From assembly GCF_001182785.1 (NCBI RefSeq), contig NZ_CP012099.1, forward strand, positions 2,912,501-2,976,500: a stretch of 64,000 nucleotides of DNA. Reading direction: 5' to 3'. Positions 26,871-36,170 of this stretch are shown piece by piece; position 1 is the first letter of the stretch, and each line of letters opens with the position of its first letter. A program made the position numbers and the translations under genes. The notes under the pieces were generated by a model. That model was not told where the DNA came from and searched no databases. It saw nothing but the letters and a program-made list of their open reading frames with translations. This DNA comes from Bacillus thuringiensis (GTDB taxonomy: Bacteria; Bacillota; Bacilli; Bacillales; Bacillaceae_G).

Positions 26871-27338
26871 ATGATTTCAAAACTCACGTTTGGCTTGAAA
26901 AAACCTACTGTTCATTATGAATTAAGACCTAGTTGTTATGCGATTATTTTTCAATCATCTTCTTCAAAGATTGTTATTATCCAAAAAGGAGACCGTTATT
27001 TTTTACCTGGTGGTGGTATGGAAGGTACCGAAACAAAAGATGAATGCTTACATCATGAACTACTAGAGGAATTAGGATGGGCAATTGAAATTGATCAGTA
27101 TATCGGTAATGCAATGCGATATTTTTATGCGGAAAAAGAAGATACTTATTATTTAAACGATGGGTTCTTTTATATTGCGAACATGGTGCAGACACAAACT
27201 AAAAACTGTGAGGAAGATCATGTTTTGCGGTGGATGTCTCCTTTACTTGCTGTAGAGCTTCTCATTCATGATCATCAAAAATGGGCTGTTGAACAAGCGC
27301 TTTTATTACAAAAACCAAAAGGATCTCCTTCTATATGA
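26871..27338 (+). CDS. Nudix hydrolase with altered box (Arg to His)
   Basis: 155 residues. The Nudix box runs GGGMEGTETKDECLHHELLEELGW, with the glycines, both Glu pairs and spacing intact, but the catalytic-loop Arg of the REuxEE signature is His. This substitution may lower or alter activity. The metal-binding ELLEE remains. AGAAAGG precedes the ATG. Substrate unknown. The last codons form the left arm of the terminator at 27317. Confidence 0.82.
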   Translation: MISKLTFGLKKPTVHYELRPSCYAIIFQSSSSKIVIIQKGDRYFLPGGGMEGTETKDECLHHELLEELGWAIEIDQYIGNAMRYFYAEKEDTYYLNDGFFYIANMVQTQTKNCEEDHVLRWMSPLLAVELLIHDHQKWAVEQALLLQKPKGSPSI

Positions 27339-27354
27339 AAGAGATCCTTTTTAT
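27317..27354 (+). terminator. Bidirectional terminator overlapping the Nudix 3' end
   Basis: The stem AAAAGGATCTC / GAGATCCTTTT has its left arm inside the last codons of the Nudix gene, and T-runs point both ways toward the convergent EamA gene. Confidence 0.85.
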
Positions 27355-27356
27355 TG

Positions 27357-28268
27357 TTAACTTACTTTTTTCAAATTGAGAGCTGGCTTTTGAATTCCAC
27401 CCTTTTTTACAACATATAAGCCAATAAAGATTATAAGTCCGCCAACGAGTTGCATCGTGTTGATTTGCTCTCCGATAGTTACTGCCGCGAAGATAACTGC
27501 GAACAATGGTACAAGATACATATAAACCATTACTTTCGTTGAGCCTATTTTACTAATACCGACATACCACATTGCAAGTCCGAAGATTGTCGCGAAGACG
27601 ATTGAATATGCTAGAGACCCCCAGCTTGGCATGTCTACTGGCCACGTTAATGTATTTACGTTGAATAAACAATATACAACGAGAGGTACAATTCCAATTA
27701 AAGTTGACCAAGATGTGACTCTCATTGCGGAATATTTTGTTATAAGAGGTTGCGCTAATATTGGATACCATCCCCACGCAATCGCTGCGACTAATCCAAT
27801 TATGTTTCCGAGCCACGCATATTCGTAAGTAGTTCCTCCTGTATGTCCTGTTAATAAAACGAATGCTGCACCAATAAACGCTACTATTGAACCAATTTGT
27901 ACCTTCATCGAAAAACGTTCTTGTTTGTGCAATACTGCTAATATCCCTGTAAAAATAGGTGACATCGCAATTAATAATGAGGCGTTCGTTGCTGAAGTAT
28001 ATTTCACAGATAGCATAAACATCGTTTGATACATTGTCGTACCAACGATACCGACTGCTACTAATCGTAACCAATCTTTTCTTTCAATACGTAATGAGCG
28101 TTCCATTATAAAAGTAATAAGTAATAATACCGGTGATGCTACTAAAAATCGTAAACTATTAAATTGAATGGATGACATAAATGCCACGCCATACTTTCCT
28201 ATTGTATAATTTGCTCCCCATACTAATGCAACTGATACTAGGAGCCATTCCATTTGCCATCGTTTCAT
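27357..28268 (-). CDS. EamA-family drug/metabolite exporter
   Basis: 303 residues from the ATG at 28268, preceded by AAGGGGAG; the frame opens earlier at 28319. There are ten hydrophobic segments in two EamA repeats (VWGANYTIGKYGVAF and GLVAAIAWGWYPILAQ). It is a DMT-superfamily inner-membrane exporter of amino acids or metabolites. It is divergent from a MocR-type regulator, a pairing that often means the regulator controls the transporter. Confidence 0.87.
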   Translation of the reverse strand: MKRWQMEWLLVSVALVWGANYTIGKYGVAFMSSIQFNSLRFLVASPVLLLITFIMERSLRIERKDWLRLVAVGIVGTTMYQTMFMLSVKYTSATNASLLIAMSPIFTGILAVLHKQERFSMKVQIGSIVAFIGAAFVLLTGHTGGTTYEYAWLGNIIGLVAAIAWGWYPILAQPLITKYSAMRVTSWSTLIGIVPLVVYCLFNVNTLTWPVDMPSWGSLAYSIVFATIFGLAMWYVGISKIGSTKVMVYMYLVPLFAVIFAAVTIGEQINTMQLVGGLIIFIGLYVVKKGGIQKPALNLKKVS

Positions 28269-28300
28269 CCGAATCTCCCCTTCCATATTTAGCATAGTAA

Positions 28301-28352
28301 AATTGGCTGGATATAACACCGTCCAATTGGCTGTTTTTTTACCCAGCCAATT
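28301..28352. promoter_or_regulatory. Three-copy AATTGGCTG operator candidate between eamA and mocR genes
   Basis: AATTGGCTG occurs at 28301-28309 and 28325-28333 (direct) and its complement CAGCCAATT at 28344-28352 (inverted). These lie over the divergent promoters. MocR proteins bind direct and inverted repeats in such spots, so this is the likely binding region. Confidence 0.6.
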
Positions 28353-28393
28353 TGCTATACTGGATGTATATAAGAGATACGGAGGCGTTTTTT

Positions 28394-29845
28394 ATGGAAT
28401 GGAAGCTAGATAGTGACAGTAAAATCCCTATTTATCAGCAAGTTGTTGACTTTATTGAAAAACGTATTACATATGGAGAACTTCCTCCAGGAAGCTTCCT
28501 CCCTTCAGAACGGAAATTAGCTACGCAGTTAAATGTAAACAGAAGTACAGTAACGACTGCTTATAATGAACTACGTGCTATGGGAATTGTAGAAAGTACG
28601 ACTGGTAAAGGTACACGTGTGAGTACACATATGTGGGGCGTTTCTCCAACATTAACGCCGAACTGGAGAAATTTCGTAGAAGGTGGTACTTTTTTACCAA
28701 ACTTACCACTACTTCGCCATATTCGGGCAGAAGTACAACAAAATGAAAATATTATAGATTTCGCTAATGGAGAACTCGGTTGTAATCTTTATCCTCATGA
28801 TCAACTACAAGCGATTTTACGTGAACAACCGTTAACGCATTCATTAAGTTACGATCATCCGCAAGGCTATCTCCCGCTAAGACAAGCGGTCGTAAAATAT
28901 ATGAAGGAATATTTAAAAGTTGAGGCGACTGAACAATCCATTATGATTACATCTGGCGCACAGCAAGCACTTCACCTTATCGTGCAATGTTTATTAAATC
29001 CAGGTGATGCTGTTGCTTTCGAAAGTCCTTCACACTGTTATTCCTTGCCGTTATTCCAATCAGCAGGTATTCGTATTTTCCCATTACCTGTCGATGAACA
29101 CGGCATTAATCCAGACGATGTACAAGAGCTATACAGAAAGCACCGCATTAAAATGATTTTTTTAAATCCAAATTTCCAAAACCCTACGGGGACGATGCTT
29201 CATCCAAACCGTAGAAAAAAACTATTATCACTTTGCGCAGATTTACGAATTGCAATCGTTGAAGATGATCCATCTAGTTTGCTGACGCTAGAAAAGAAAC
29301 AACCTTGTCCTACTTTGAAATCAATAGATGAAAACGGAACTGTCATTTATGTACATTCTTTATCAAAAATGATTGCGCCAGGATTACGAGTCGGTTGGCT
29401 TGTCGCCCCGCAGTCTGTCGTAGAGCGATTGTCAGACGCACGGCACCAAATGGAATTAGGAATGAGTATTTTCCCGCAGTGGCTTATGCAGCAATTTTTC
29501 GAAACCGTACCATTTCAGTCTCATATCGTACCGTTACGAAAACAATTAGCAGAAAAAAGAGACGTTATCGTTCGTGCCCTAAACGAGCAACTTCATGATA
29601 AAATCTCTTTTTCAAACCCTACTGGTGGTATATACATTTGGGGGAAATTAAAAGAACCTATAAACGAAAAACAACTCATTATGCAAAGTTTAAAACAAGA
29701 AATTGCTTTTATGCCAGGTAGTATTTTCGGTGCGAAAGATGGTTATATACGTTTATCTTATGGAAAAGTGGATATTGATCAAATTGCGGAAGGTATTTCT
29801 CGTTTACGCCAGGCTATTTTGGTATGTGAAAATAACTTTAAATAA
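28394..29845 (+). CDS. MocR-family regulator (GntR helix-turn-helix plus aminotransferase-like domain)
   Basis: 483 residues from the ATG at 28394, preceded by GGAGG. Residues 10-75 are a GntR winged helix (PIYQQVVDFIEKRITYGELPPGSFLPSERKLATQLNVNRSTVTTAYNEL). Residues 115-480 are a fold-type I PLP domain with HSLSKMIAPGLRVGW holding the PLP lysine. MocR proteins sense PLP or amino-acid adducts. Its neighbour, the divergent EamA exporter, is the likely target. Confidence 0.9.
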   Translation: MEWKLDSDSKIPIYQQVVDFIEKRITYGELPPGSFLPSERKLATQLNVNRSTVTTAYNELRAMGIVESTTGKGTRVSTHMWGVSPTLTPNWRNFVEGGTFLPNLPLLRHIRAEVQQNENIIDFANGELGCNLYPHDQLQAILREQPLTHSLSYDHPQGYLPLRQAVVKYMKEYLKVEATEQSIMITSGAQQALHLIVQCLLNPGDAVAFESPSHCYSLPLFQSAGIRIFPLPVDEHGINPDDVQELYRKHRIKMIFLNPNFQNPTGTMLHPNRRKKLLSLCADLRIAIVEDDPSSLLTLEKKQPCPTLKSIDENGTVIYVHSLSKMIAPGLRVGWLVAPQSVVERLSDARHQMELGMSIFPQWLMQQFFETVPFQSHIVPLRKQLAEKRDVIVRALNEQLHDKISFSNPTGGIYIWGKLKEPINEKQLIMQSLKQEIAFMPGSIFGAKDGYIRLSYGKVDIDQIAEGISRLRQAILVCENNFK

Positions 29846-29915
29846 AGCTTTCTCGTTTGACAAAACCTAAATCTACCATTATTATCAACTCGAACCTATT
29901 TATAGGAGTGATAAA

Positions 29916-30362
29916 ATGAAGATTTACGTTGATGCAGATGCTTGTCCTGTAAAAGATGTGATTATTTTTGAGGCTACGAATGTGGAAATTCCTGTTACCC
30001 TCGTTACTAGTTTTTCACATTATTCTAATGCAGAGCAGCCAAAAGGTGTCGAAACAATTTATGTTGATTCTGGAGCAGATGCTGCAGATTACCGAATTAT
30101 GCAGTTAGCAAAAAAAGAAGATTTAATCGTAACACAAGATTACGGTCTTGCTTCGCTCGCTTTAGCAAAAGGCTGTATCGTTCTTCATCATAAAGGTTAC
30201 AAGTATACGAATGATAACATTGAACAATTGCTACAAACACGATATTTAAGTGCAATGGTTCGAAAAAGTGGTAAACGTACAAAGGGACCGAAACCATTTA
30301 CAGCAGAAGACAAAGAGAAATTTAGAGAGCTCTTTAAAAGTATGATTACACTTCAGAAATAA
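29916..30362 (+). CDS. YaiI/YqxD family protein (DUF188)
   Basis: 148 residues, matching the UPF0178 family over its length ([14 protein letters not shown] at the start, [12 protein letters not shown] in the middle). The acidic residues DADAC and DYG resemble a PIN-like nuclease site, but no biochemical role is established to my knowledge. AGGAGTG precedes the ATG. Likely a single gene. Confidence 0.9.
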   Translation: MKIYVDADACPVKDVIIFEATNVEIPVTLVTSFSHYSNAEQPKGVETIYVDSGADAADYRIMQLAKKEDLIVTQDYGLASLALAKGCIVLHHKGYKYTNDNIEQLLQTRYLSAMVRKSGKRTKGPKPFTAEDKEKFRELFKSMITLQK

Positions 30363-30385
30363 ACCTTCTATTTATAGAGAAAGAA

Positions 30386-30419
30386 AAGAAGAGAATATCC
30401 AAATGAACATTCTCTTCTT
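30386..30419 (+). terminator. Bidirectional intrinsic terminator
   Basis: The stem AAGAAGAGAAT / ATTCTCTTCTT around a 12-base loop sits between the convergent DUF188 and DUF3892 genes. Confidence 0.75.
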
Positions 30420-30432
30420 GAGGTTTACCCGT

Positions 30433-30747
30433 TTAAAATGAAGGTAAATTATCTAAGTTATTTTCCTTTATACCATCCGGTTCACTACGTATAATATCTC
30501 TACCATACTTATGAAATACGTCCACATGAGCTAACTTCCCTGATTTTGCTTCATTAAGAGCAGTCATATAATCTAACTCTCTCCCGCTACTTGTTTTAAA
30601 GGCTATTAAATCTCCATCATCATTTTTACGAACGGCAACAATTTGTTCTACTCCTGAATTGACTTCATGGTCTACTTCAAATTGCGCTTGCTCTTCTCCT
30701 TGATGTAAGTATTCATTGTAAACTTTTTCAAAGTCTTTTTTGTCCAT
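30433..30747 (-). CDS. DUF3892 domain protein
   Basis: 104 residues from the ATG at 30747, which follows GGAGGTGA. The C-terminal two-thirds (QIVAVRKNDDGDLIAFKTSSGRELDYMTAL...HVDVFHKYGRDIIRSEPDG) match DUF3892, and the first 35 residues are an acidic helix. The family is small and found in Bacillus; function unknown. It is probably cytosolic and transcribed alone. Confidence 0.8.
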   Translation of the reverse strand: MDKKDFEKVYNEYLHQGEEQAQFEVDHEVNSGVEQIVAVRKNDDGDLIAFKTSSGRELDYMTALNEAKSGKLAHVDVFHKYGRDIIRSEPDGIKENNLDNLPSF

Positions 30748-30827
30748 CAAACTCACCTCCAACACATTTTATTAGTATGGTTGGGATGTAGTGGTTTTAT
30801 GTACTTTTCTCTTAGAAAAACGTATTT

Positions 30828-31652
30828 TTAATACCTACGCAACCCTTTCAAAGTCTCCAATACATCATCTGTAAAGGCTGTACTACCCTCTGTCTCTAAA
30901 ACTCTAAAATATAAACTTCTTAAGAAAGCTCTAATATTTTGTACTAAAATAGCATGCTGCGGATGTCGGATGTCTTCAACAGTTGCTATACTATGTAACC
31001 AGTTGCTCCACTCTTCTTCAGTTAAAAGATTTTGGTTACGTAACGACATAATTGGTGCTACTAATCTCTCATCCTCAAAGTGAATGTATACGTAGTCATG
31101 TAAGCGTACCTTCTGACGAACGGCAGCTAGTATTGCATATGAGAACTCACGATTTTGGATTGTACGTGCTAAAGCATCGAGCGCATCTGCTGCATGTGCA
31201 GTAGAGTGTGCCCAGCCTTTTCCTTCTACGTAGCCTCTTACATCTTCTTCTAAATATACATATTCCAGCACTTGTTCTGCCACACTGTACAGTTGTTCTT
31301 CAGATAACAGTGGTTCTCTTTCATGAACAGATAAAATAAGTGGTGGAATTAATACGGAGAATGCACGTTTAAAAACAGAGTCTGTTCCCTTTTCACCAAT
31401 TTTATAAAATAAATAATCAGGGCTAATTGCTTGCAGCATTAATCCTCGTAATTCTTTTTGTCTAAATACATCATTTGTAATCCATTTGTGAAGCGTACTA
31501 TATATCAAATCATCACGCAGTTCAGCATCAGGTGATCCGATATAATCTAACATCCACTGCGCATATGGATATGCATCTACGTCTTCTGGTACAGCATAAT
31601 TGTTATTTTTAATTTGTAGTAGTTCTTCTTTTAGTTCTAGTACTTCATTCAT
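30828..31652 (-). CDS. DUF2785 family protein
   Basis: 274 residues. The stretch LRDDLIYSTLHKWITND followed by KGWAHSTAHAADALDALARTI, with several His and Asp residues, is typical of DUF2785. The family is all-helical and conserved in Bacillus, with no known role. ATG start with AAGGGG upstream. The 237-base gap to the next gene (31653-31889) shows only AT-rich sequence. Confidence 0.82.
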   Translation of the reverse strand: MNEVLELKEELLQIKNNNYAVPEDVDAYPYAQWMLDYIGSPDAELRDDLIYSTLHKWITNDVFRQKELRGLMLQAISPDYLFYKIGEKGTDSVFKRAFSVLIPPLILSVHEREPLLSEEQLYSVAEQVLEYVYLEEDVRGYVEGKGWAHSTAHAADALDALARTIQNREFSYAILAAVRQKVRLHDYVYIHFEDERLVAPIMSLRNQNLLTEEEWSNWLHSIATVEDIRHPQHAILVQNIRAFLRSLYFRVLETEGSTAFTDDVLETLKGLRRY

Positions 31653-31889
31653 TATATTTCTTGTCCCCTTTTTTCGTTTTTTAACATATTTTCGCCTTAT
31701 CCCCTGTAATTGCCTATCCTTATATGAACTTGATTCAATTATATATAATTTATCCTAATAAATAAAAGGAAATACATTAAAACATCGCAGTCTATCACTT
31801 TGTTTACATGCCTTTCATGTAAGTTTAAGTTATAAAATAAAGTTTGTTTTTTCTTTTGTATTCAAACGTAGTTACAATCCAAGGTTATA

Positions 31890-32432
31890 TCATTTTAGAA
31901 CTTGTTTAATAAATTCTGTTTTAGCTTTTGTGTATGCTTCTCTATCTTGTTTAAATTTTTTAGCTAAATCTTGTTTAAGATTTGAATACTCATAAACTAA
32001 TTGTGGATTTTCTCGTAAGCGGTTGCGAAATAAAAGTTGTTGCTCCCATCTCTCAGTTCCTTTAACCATCAAATGCAGGTGAGCTACACGCCTATTATTC
32101 TTAACTTTCACAAAGAACCTTCTCCAAGGTCTTTCATCTAATTCTGGGCTTACATAATGCCAATTATATATGGCCAATGTAGCTGAAATATCTAGTACTC
32201 TTTCAAATGAGTCTATTTCAGCCATTAGATCAATGATAGGTTTTGCAGGTAAATCAGGTATGGATGTACTTCCTATATGTATTACTTTGCTTATACCGAG
32301 AGGAGCAAGCAGTTCATATAGTTGCTGTTCTTCACATCGGCCTTTATCTTGCCAATCAGGATTTGCACTAACTATCTCTACTGACTCATTCGCCCATACA
32401 GGCCAATCGTTCGGATTCTCTTTTTTATCCAT
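31890..32432 (-). CDS. GrpB/UPF0157 family nucleotidyltransferase-fold protein
   Basis: 180 residues. IHIGSTSIPDLPAKPIIDLMAEI is the GrpB signature, a nucleotidyltransferase-like GS...D motif. RPWRRFFVKV and HLHLMVKGTERWEQQLLFRNRLR follow as in the family. Cytosolic; some relatives are fused to CoaE or act on glutamate-rich substrates, but the function here is not known. AGGGGAG precedes the ATG. Confidence 0.87.
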   Translation of the reverse strand: MDKKENPNDWPVWANESVEIVSANPDWQDKGRCEEQQLYELLAPLGISKVIHIGSTSIPDLPAKPIIDLMAEIDSFERVLDISATLAIYNWHYVSPELDERPWRRFFVKVKNNRRVAHLHLMVKGTERWEQQLLFRNRLRENPQLVYEYSNLKQDLAKKFKQDREAYTKAKTEFIKQVLK

Positions 32433-32517
32433 CTAATATCTCCCCTTATGATATTCTCCCCTGTAATTAGTCTACATAACATAATTACAAACAACAAATA
32501 TTGATTTATATTTCTCC

Positions 32518-33261
32518 TTATTTCCCCTTAAATCCTCGATACAATGCAGTCCGTAACTCTTGTTTGTATTCTGCAATTTCTGGCATTTCGAGTTCTTCTG
32601 CTAGTCTGATAGCTAATTCAATATCATACGGTACTCGTACAAGTTGAATAGAAAAGCTCGCTGCTTCTTTTTCATTGTAAGTTCCTTCAAATATTAAATA
32701 GGAAGCTTGTGTTATTTCAAGTGGGTTTCCTACGCTACCGGCATTACATAACGTTTTCCCTCTGAAATTTTGAACGAACGCTTGGTGAACGTCACCGTAA
32801 CAAACGACATCTGGTTTTCTTTCCCCTTCTATATTTTCAGTCAAATCACTATTTTCGAACATACTAATACGCTCTTCTCTTGAAGCGTGTGGTTGAATTC
32901 TTTCATACAAACTTCTCGGTGAAGCGTGGAACATACGAATGAGTTTTCCACTCATATAAAACTCGATTGAAAATGGTAAGCTTCTTAAATAGTCATTTTG
33001 TTCTTCTGATAATTGTTTTTGATGCCATTTTAATGCTTCAAATTCAGTCGGCTTTGTAATAAAATCATCCCAGTTTCCCATTACGACTACTTCACATTCT
33101 TTACGAATGATTTCAATTGCTTCACTGGAATGAGGTCCTTTTCCTACTAAATCTCCAAGACAAATAATGCGCTCGATTCCTCTTAATTTAATGTCTTGTA
33201 GCACAGATTCTAAAGCTGGAATATTACCATGTATATCTGAAATTATCGCTATTTTATCCAT
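32518..33261 (-). CDS. Calcineurin-like metallophosphoesterase (YfcE/MJ0936 type)
   Basis: 247 residues. Metal ligands are in order: SDIHGN (residues 8-13), CLGDLVGKGP, GNWDD (His of the usual GNHD is Trp, as in some phosphodiesterases), FHASPRS and YGDVHQAF, with NAGSVGNP at the end. It would hydrolyse a phosphodiester or protein phosphate. It follows the APH-like kinase gene by 13 bases, so they are an operon. Confidence 0.87.
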   Translation of the reverse strand: MDKIAIISDIHGNIPALESVLQDIKLRGIERIICLGDLVGKGPHSSEAIEIIRKECEVVVMGNWDDFITKPTEFEALKWHQKQLSEEQNDYLRSLPFSIEFYMSGKLIRMFHASPRSLYERIQPHASREERISMFENSDLTENIEGERKPDVVCYGDVHQAFVQNFRGKTLCNAGSVGNPLEITQASYLIFEGTYNEKEAASFSIQLVRVPYDIELAIRLAEELEMPEIAEYKQELRTALYRGFKGK

Positions 33262-33274
33262 ATGAATCCCTCCG

Positions 33275-34222
33275 TTATTTATTATTTATTATATCTACAT
33301 GTTGTGATTGATACCATTTTGGAATATAAGATGAAAAATGATTATGCTCTTCTAAAATTCCGTTTAATCTTTCCTTCATATCATCTACTAAATGCGGCGT
33401 ACTTCGGTTCGTCCATACGATATCAGCTGGGAATGTCATTGCTGCATATAACGAATACAGTTTCCAAAAATGAAGCGATGGTTCGCCTCCGCAATAACCG
33501 TGAACTTGTCCAACCGCAAATGGTTTACTTATTCTTGTAGTAAAAATCGCTACATTATAAAAATCGTGTATTGGATCGCCAAAATCATATCCACCAAAAT
33601 CAATAACGATAAACTCCTTATTATGAATCATACTATTTGCTGGATGGAAGTCATCATGTAAAAATCTTATTGGACGATTTTTCAATAAATCTTTATGATT
33701 CTCTACAAAGGTTAATACTGGCTTCAAATCCAGAAAATTCACCTCGTAATCTGCTAGTGCCTCTATGTATCTTTCGTATTTATTCCATCTAGATGTTTCC
33801 CATTTATTACTTGCACTTTCTCTTTCAATTGAGTGAATCCTCTTTAATACTTCCCCCGCTTTTCTTCCTGCATTATACTGTTCTTCCACCGATAGCTTCG
33901 TTAAACCTTCTTCACCATTTATACCTCGGGTCCATTCAAATACTTGAACACATTTATTTAATTTCTCAAGTATTATGAAATGAATTAACTTGGGCGTTGG
34001 AATATGTAATGACTCTAATTGTTTCATATACGTATATTCTTCTTGTTTACGTTCAAAATGAACAGCATCACATACTTTTGCAAAATAAGTTTCTTGATTC
34101 TTTAATTCAATTTTATACTTCTCTTCATGTGAAAAACCTTTTGAAATAGCTGTACACTTTGCAATACGAGGCCATTCTAGTTTTCTCTCTATCTCTCTAA
34201 GCATTTCTTCCACAACGTTCAC
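33275..34222 (-). CDS. Aminoglycoside-phosphotransferase-fold small-molecule kinase
   Basis: 315 residues. The catalytic loop is RFLHDDFHPANSMI (Brenner HxDxxxxN) and the metal site is VIDFGGYDFGDPIHD. The N-lobe shows FSHEEKYKIEL and an ATP-lysine in YFAKV. Such kinases phosphorylate antibiotics, sugars or choline-like compounds; I would not predict drug resistance. It sits between the VOC protein gene (5-base gap) and the phosphoesterase gene, one operon. Confidence 0.85.
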   Translation of the reverse strand: MNVVEEMLREIERKLEWPRIAKCTAISKGFSHEEKYKIELKNQETYFAKVCDAVHFERKQEEYTYMKQLESLHIPTPKLIHFIILEKLNKCVQVFEWTRGINGEEGLTKLSVEEQYNAGRKAGEVLKRIHSIERESASNKWETSRWNKYERYIEALADYEVNFLDLKPVLTFVENHKDLLKNRPIRFLHDDFHPANSMIHNKEFIVIDFGGYDFGDPIHDFYNVAIFTTRISKPFAVGQVHGYCGGEPSLHFWKLYSLYAAMTFPADIVWTNRSTPHLVDDMKERLNGILEEHNHFSSYIPKWYQSQHVDIINNK

Positions 34223-34227
34223 CTCTA

Positions 34228-35025
34228 TTAATATATGTACAAACTACCTAGCACTTCATGCTCTCTTTTATTTCCACCTTTAAACTCTACTGCAAATGGA
34301 TTTTCGCCATTCTTATTCAAATGTTCTAGCACTAGCCCTTCTCCAATCGGTTCACAAAACTGTACATGAATATTTCCAAACACTACACTTTGACACTCAG
34401 CATTCCATTTTTCATTTTTCACAACTGAGCTTGTAGATAGTCTCATTACTTCTTTCCATTTCCGCACCGTTTCTCGAACGTTTTTCACTGCATAATGGAT
34501 CGTTTCAATTTGTTGTACTTTGTTTTTATGTTCAGTGATCGTTCCTATGTTACGTAAATCGTTTCTTCTTTCTTCGTCCGTTTCATTCCACTGTATAAAG
34601 AAAGGTAATTTCGGTCCGTTCTCTTCTTGCTTAACAAATAACATTTTCCATTCTAGAAGCCGGCCATCTTTTCTCATGCGTTTCCCTTCAAATGGCCCTA
34701 TCGTATGTAAGCCGTACTTATTAAAGTTAACTGCTAGCTCCTCAATTACATCTGTTCGGATTGCGATTTGTAGCATTCCTTCTCCATTTTGTAGTTTCAC
34801 CACTGTTTCTTGTACTAATGGATTTTCTGCTTCTTTCGCTTTTTCTTCATGTTGAACTGTCAGAAATTCTATGTATGATAAGTCAAAATAACTTAAACTA
34901 TTCCAAGTACCCCAGTTCGTATGCTCTCCGCCTAATACAGTATGAAATCCAAGTTCCTGCATTTGTTTTGCCGCTTCCTTCGGTGTATCATGAACTGCGT
35001 GAACGAGATGATCAAATCGTAACAT
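34228..35025 (-). CDS. Glyoxalase-like (VOC) domain protein
   Basis: 265 residues. The N-terminal half is a glyoxalase-like domain (LRFDHLVHAVHDTPKEAAKQMQELGFHTVLGGEHTNWGTWNSL...), as in PF13468 proteins; the second half repeats a related module (IETIHYAVKNVRETVRKWKEVM). A metal-binding His near residue 7 is visible. Function is unknown; some relatives act on antibiotics or lactoylglutathione. First gene of the operon with kinase and phosphoesterase. AAAGGGGAG precedes the ATG. Confidence 0.8.
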   Translation of the reverse strand: MLRFDHLVHAVHDTPKEAAKQMQELGFHTVLGGEHTNWGTWNSLSYFDLSYIEFLTVQHEEKAKEAENPLVQETVVKLQNGEGMLQIAIRTDVIEELAVNFNKYGLHTIGPFEGKRMRKDGRLLEWKMLFVKQEENGPKLPFFIQWNETDEERRNDLRNIGTITEHKNKVQQIETIHYAVKNVRETVRKWKEVMRLSTSSVVKNEKWNAECQSVVFGNIHVQFCEPIGEGLVLEHLNKNGENPFAVEFKGGNKREHEVLGSLYIY

Positions 35026-35169
35026 GTCTTTCTCCCCTTTCTCTCCATCCTTTTATTGTATATTTTATTTTTCTTTCATTCAATTCAAAAACTTTAAAAC
35101 CTAGTTGATTTATACGATTAATATGTATTATAATGAAACAAATTTAATTATTGCTGATTGGAAAAACCA

Positions 35170-35205
35170 AAGGCACTTTTCTCATACGGGAAAAGTGTCT
35201 TTTTC
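35170..35205 (+). promoter_or_regulatory. Terminator-like hairpin in the leader of the TauE gene
   Basis: GGCACTTTTC pairs with GAAAAGTGTC (one G-T pair) around a short loop and is followed by TTTTTC. It lies between a promoter (TTGATT, 18 bases, TATAAT near 35106-35135) and the ATG at 35231. It could attenuate expression; no known riboswitch motif precedes it. Confidence 0.5.
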
Positions 35206-35230
35206 ATTTATTATTACAGGGGGATTATTT

Positions 35231-36133
35231 ATGCAGAAATTAATTGTCTTTGCTATTATTGGATTTTTCGCTCAATTGATCGACGGAGCACTTGGAATGG
35301 CGTATGGGGTAACGTCTACTTCACTATTATTAATGTTTGGTATTGCACCGGCTGTAGCTTCCGCATCGGTTCATTTAGCTGAAGTCGTTACAACTGCAGC
35401 TTCTGGCGCATCTCATATCAAATTTGGAAACGTTGATAAATATACAGTTTCCAGGCTTACATTACCTGGGGCAATCGGCGCATTTGTTGGGGCATGTTTT
35501 TTAAGTAATTTGCCTGGAGATGTGATCAAACCGTACATTTCCATATTTTTATTCACTTTAGGGGTTTACATTTTATTACGATTCATCATTCAAAAACAAA
35601 TTGTCACTTCAAATAAGCGTATGTCTGCAAAACAACTTGTGCCGCTTGGTTTATTCGCTGGATTCGTTGATTCAACTGGTGGCGGTGGTTGGGGGCCGAT
35701 TACGACACCCGTTCTTCTAGCAAGAGGAAATGAAGCTAGAAAAGTTATTGGATCTGTAGATACGAGTGAATTTCCTGTTTCACTCGCTGCAACAATTGGC
35801 TTCTTCATCTCACTTGGCTGGGAACAAGTAAGCTGGGTTTGGGTATTTGCGTTAATGCTTGGCGGTATTGTCGCAGCTCCAATTGCTGCATGGTTAGTTC
35901 GTATCGTTCCAGCACATTTACTTGGGGTATTAGTTGGCGGTCTTATTATCTTTACGAATATACGTACACTGCTTACTACATTTAAAGTGGATCCAACTAT
36001 TATTTCACTTTCTTACGTTGCAGTTGGTCTTGTCGTTATTATTTCTATTTTCATTGCTGTTCGAAATCATTCCAATCGTCCTAACGCATCAACAGCTGAG
36101 TATCCAAATGATCAGAAGCAAATGCTACCATAA
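35231..36133 (+). CDS. TauE/SafE family anion exporter
   Basis: 300 residues from the ATG at 35231, preceded by AGGGGG; the frame opens earlier through the leader. There are eight membrane segments with the family signatures IGFFAQLIDGALGMAYG near the start and GLFAGFVDSTGGGGWGPI in the middle. It is proposed to export sulfite, sulfoacetate or related anions. No sulfur genes are adjacent; a leader hairpin may control it. Confidence 0.88.
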   Translation: MQKLIVFAIIGFFAQLIDGALGMAYGVTSTSLLLMFGIAPAVASASVHLAEVVTTAASGASHIKFGNVDKYTVSRLTLPGAIGAFVGACFLSNLPGDVIKPYISIFLFTLGVYILLRFIIQKQIVTSNKRMSAKQLVPLGLFAGFVDSTGGGGWGPITTPVLLARGNEARKVIGSVDTSEFPVSLAATIGFFISLGWEQVSWVWVFALMLGGIVAAPIAAWLVRIVPAHLLGVLVGGLIIFTNIRTLLTTFKVDPTIISLSYVAVGLVVIISIFIAVRNHSNRPNASTAEYPNDQKQMLP

Positions 36134-36138
36134 CTATA

Positions 36139-36170
36139 AAAAATACCGCCCAATTTAGAGCGGTATTTTT
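36139..36170 (+). terminator. Bidirectional intrinsic terminator
   Basis: The stem AAAAATACCGC / GCGGTATTTTT lies between convergent TauE and GNAT genes and touches the GNAT stop codon. Confidence 0.85.

Noticed and set aside
27553..28074. 173-codon minus-strand ORF inside the EamA gene
   Set aside because: It is an out-of-frame shadow of the exporter gene, with an unusual Arg/Asn/Ser-rich composition and no ribosome site.
32518..35025. VOC protein, APH-like kinase and phosphoesterase as an antibiotic resistance operon
   Set aside because: Each family is common in Bacillus chromosomes with non-drug roles, no mobile-element context is present, and residues specific for a drug class are not visible.
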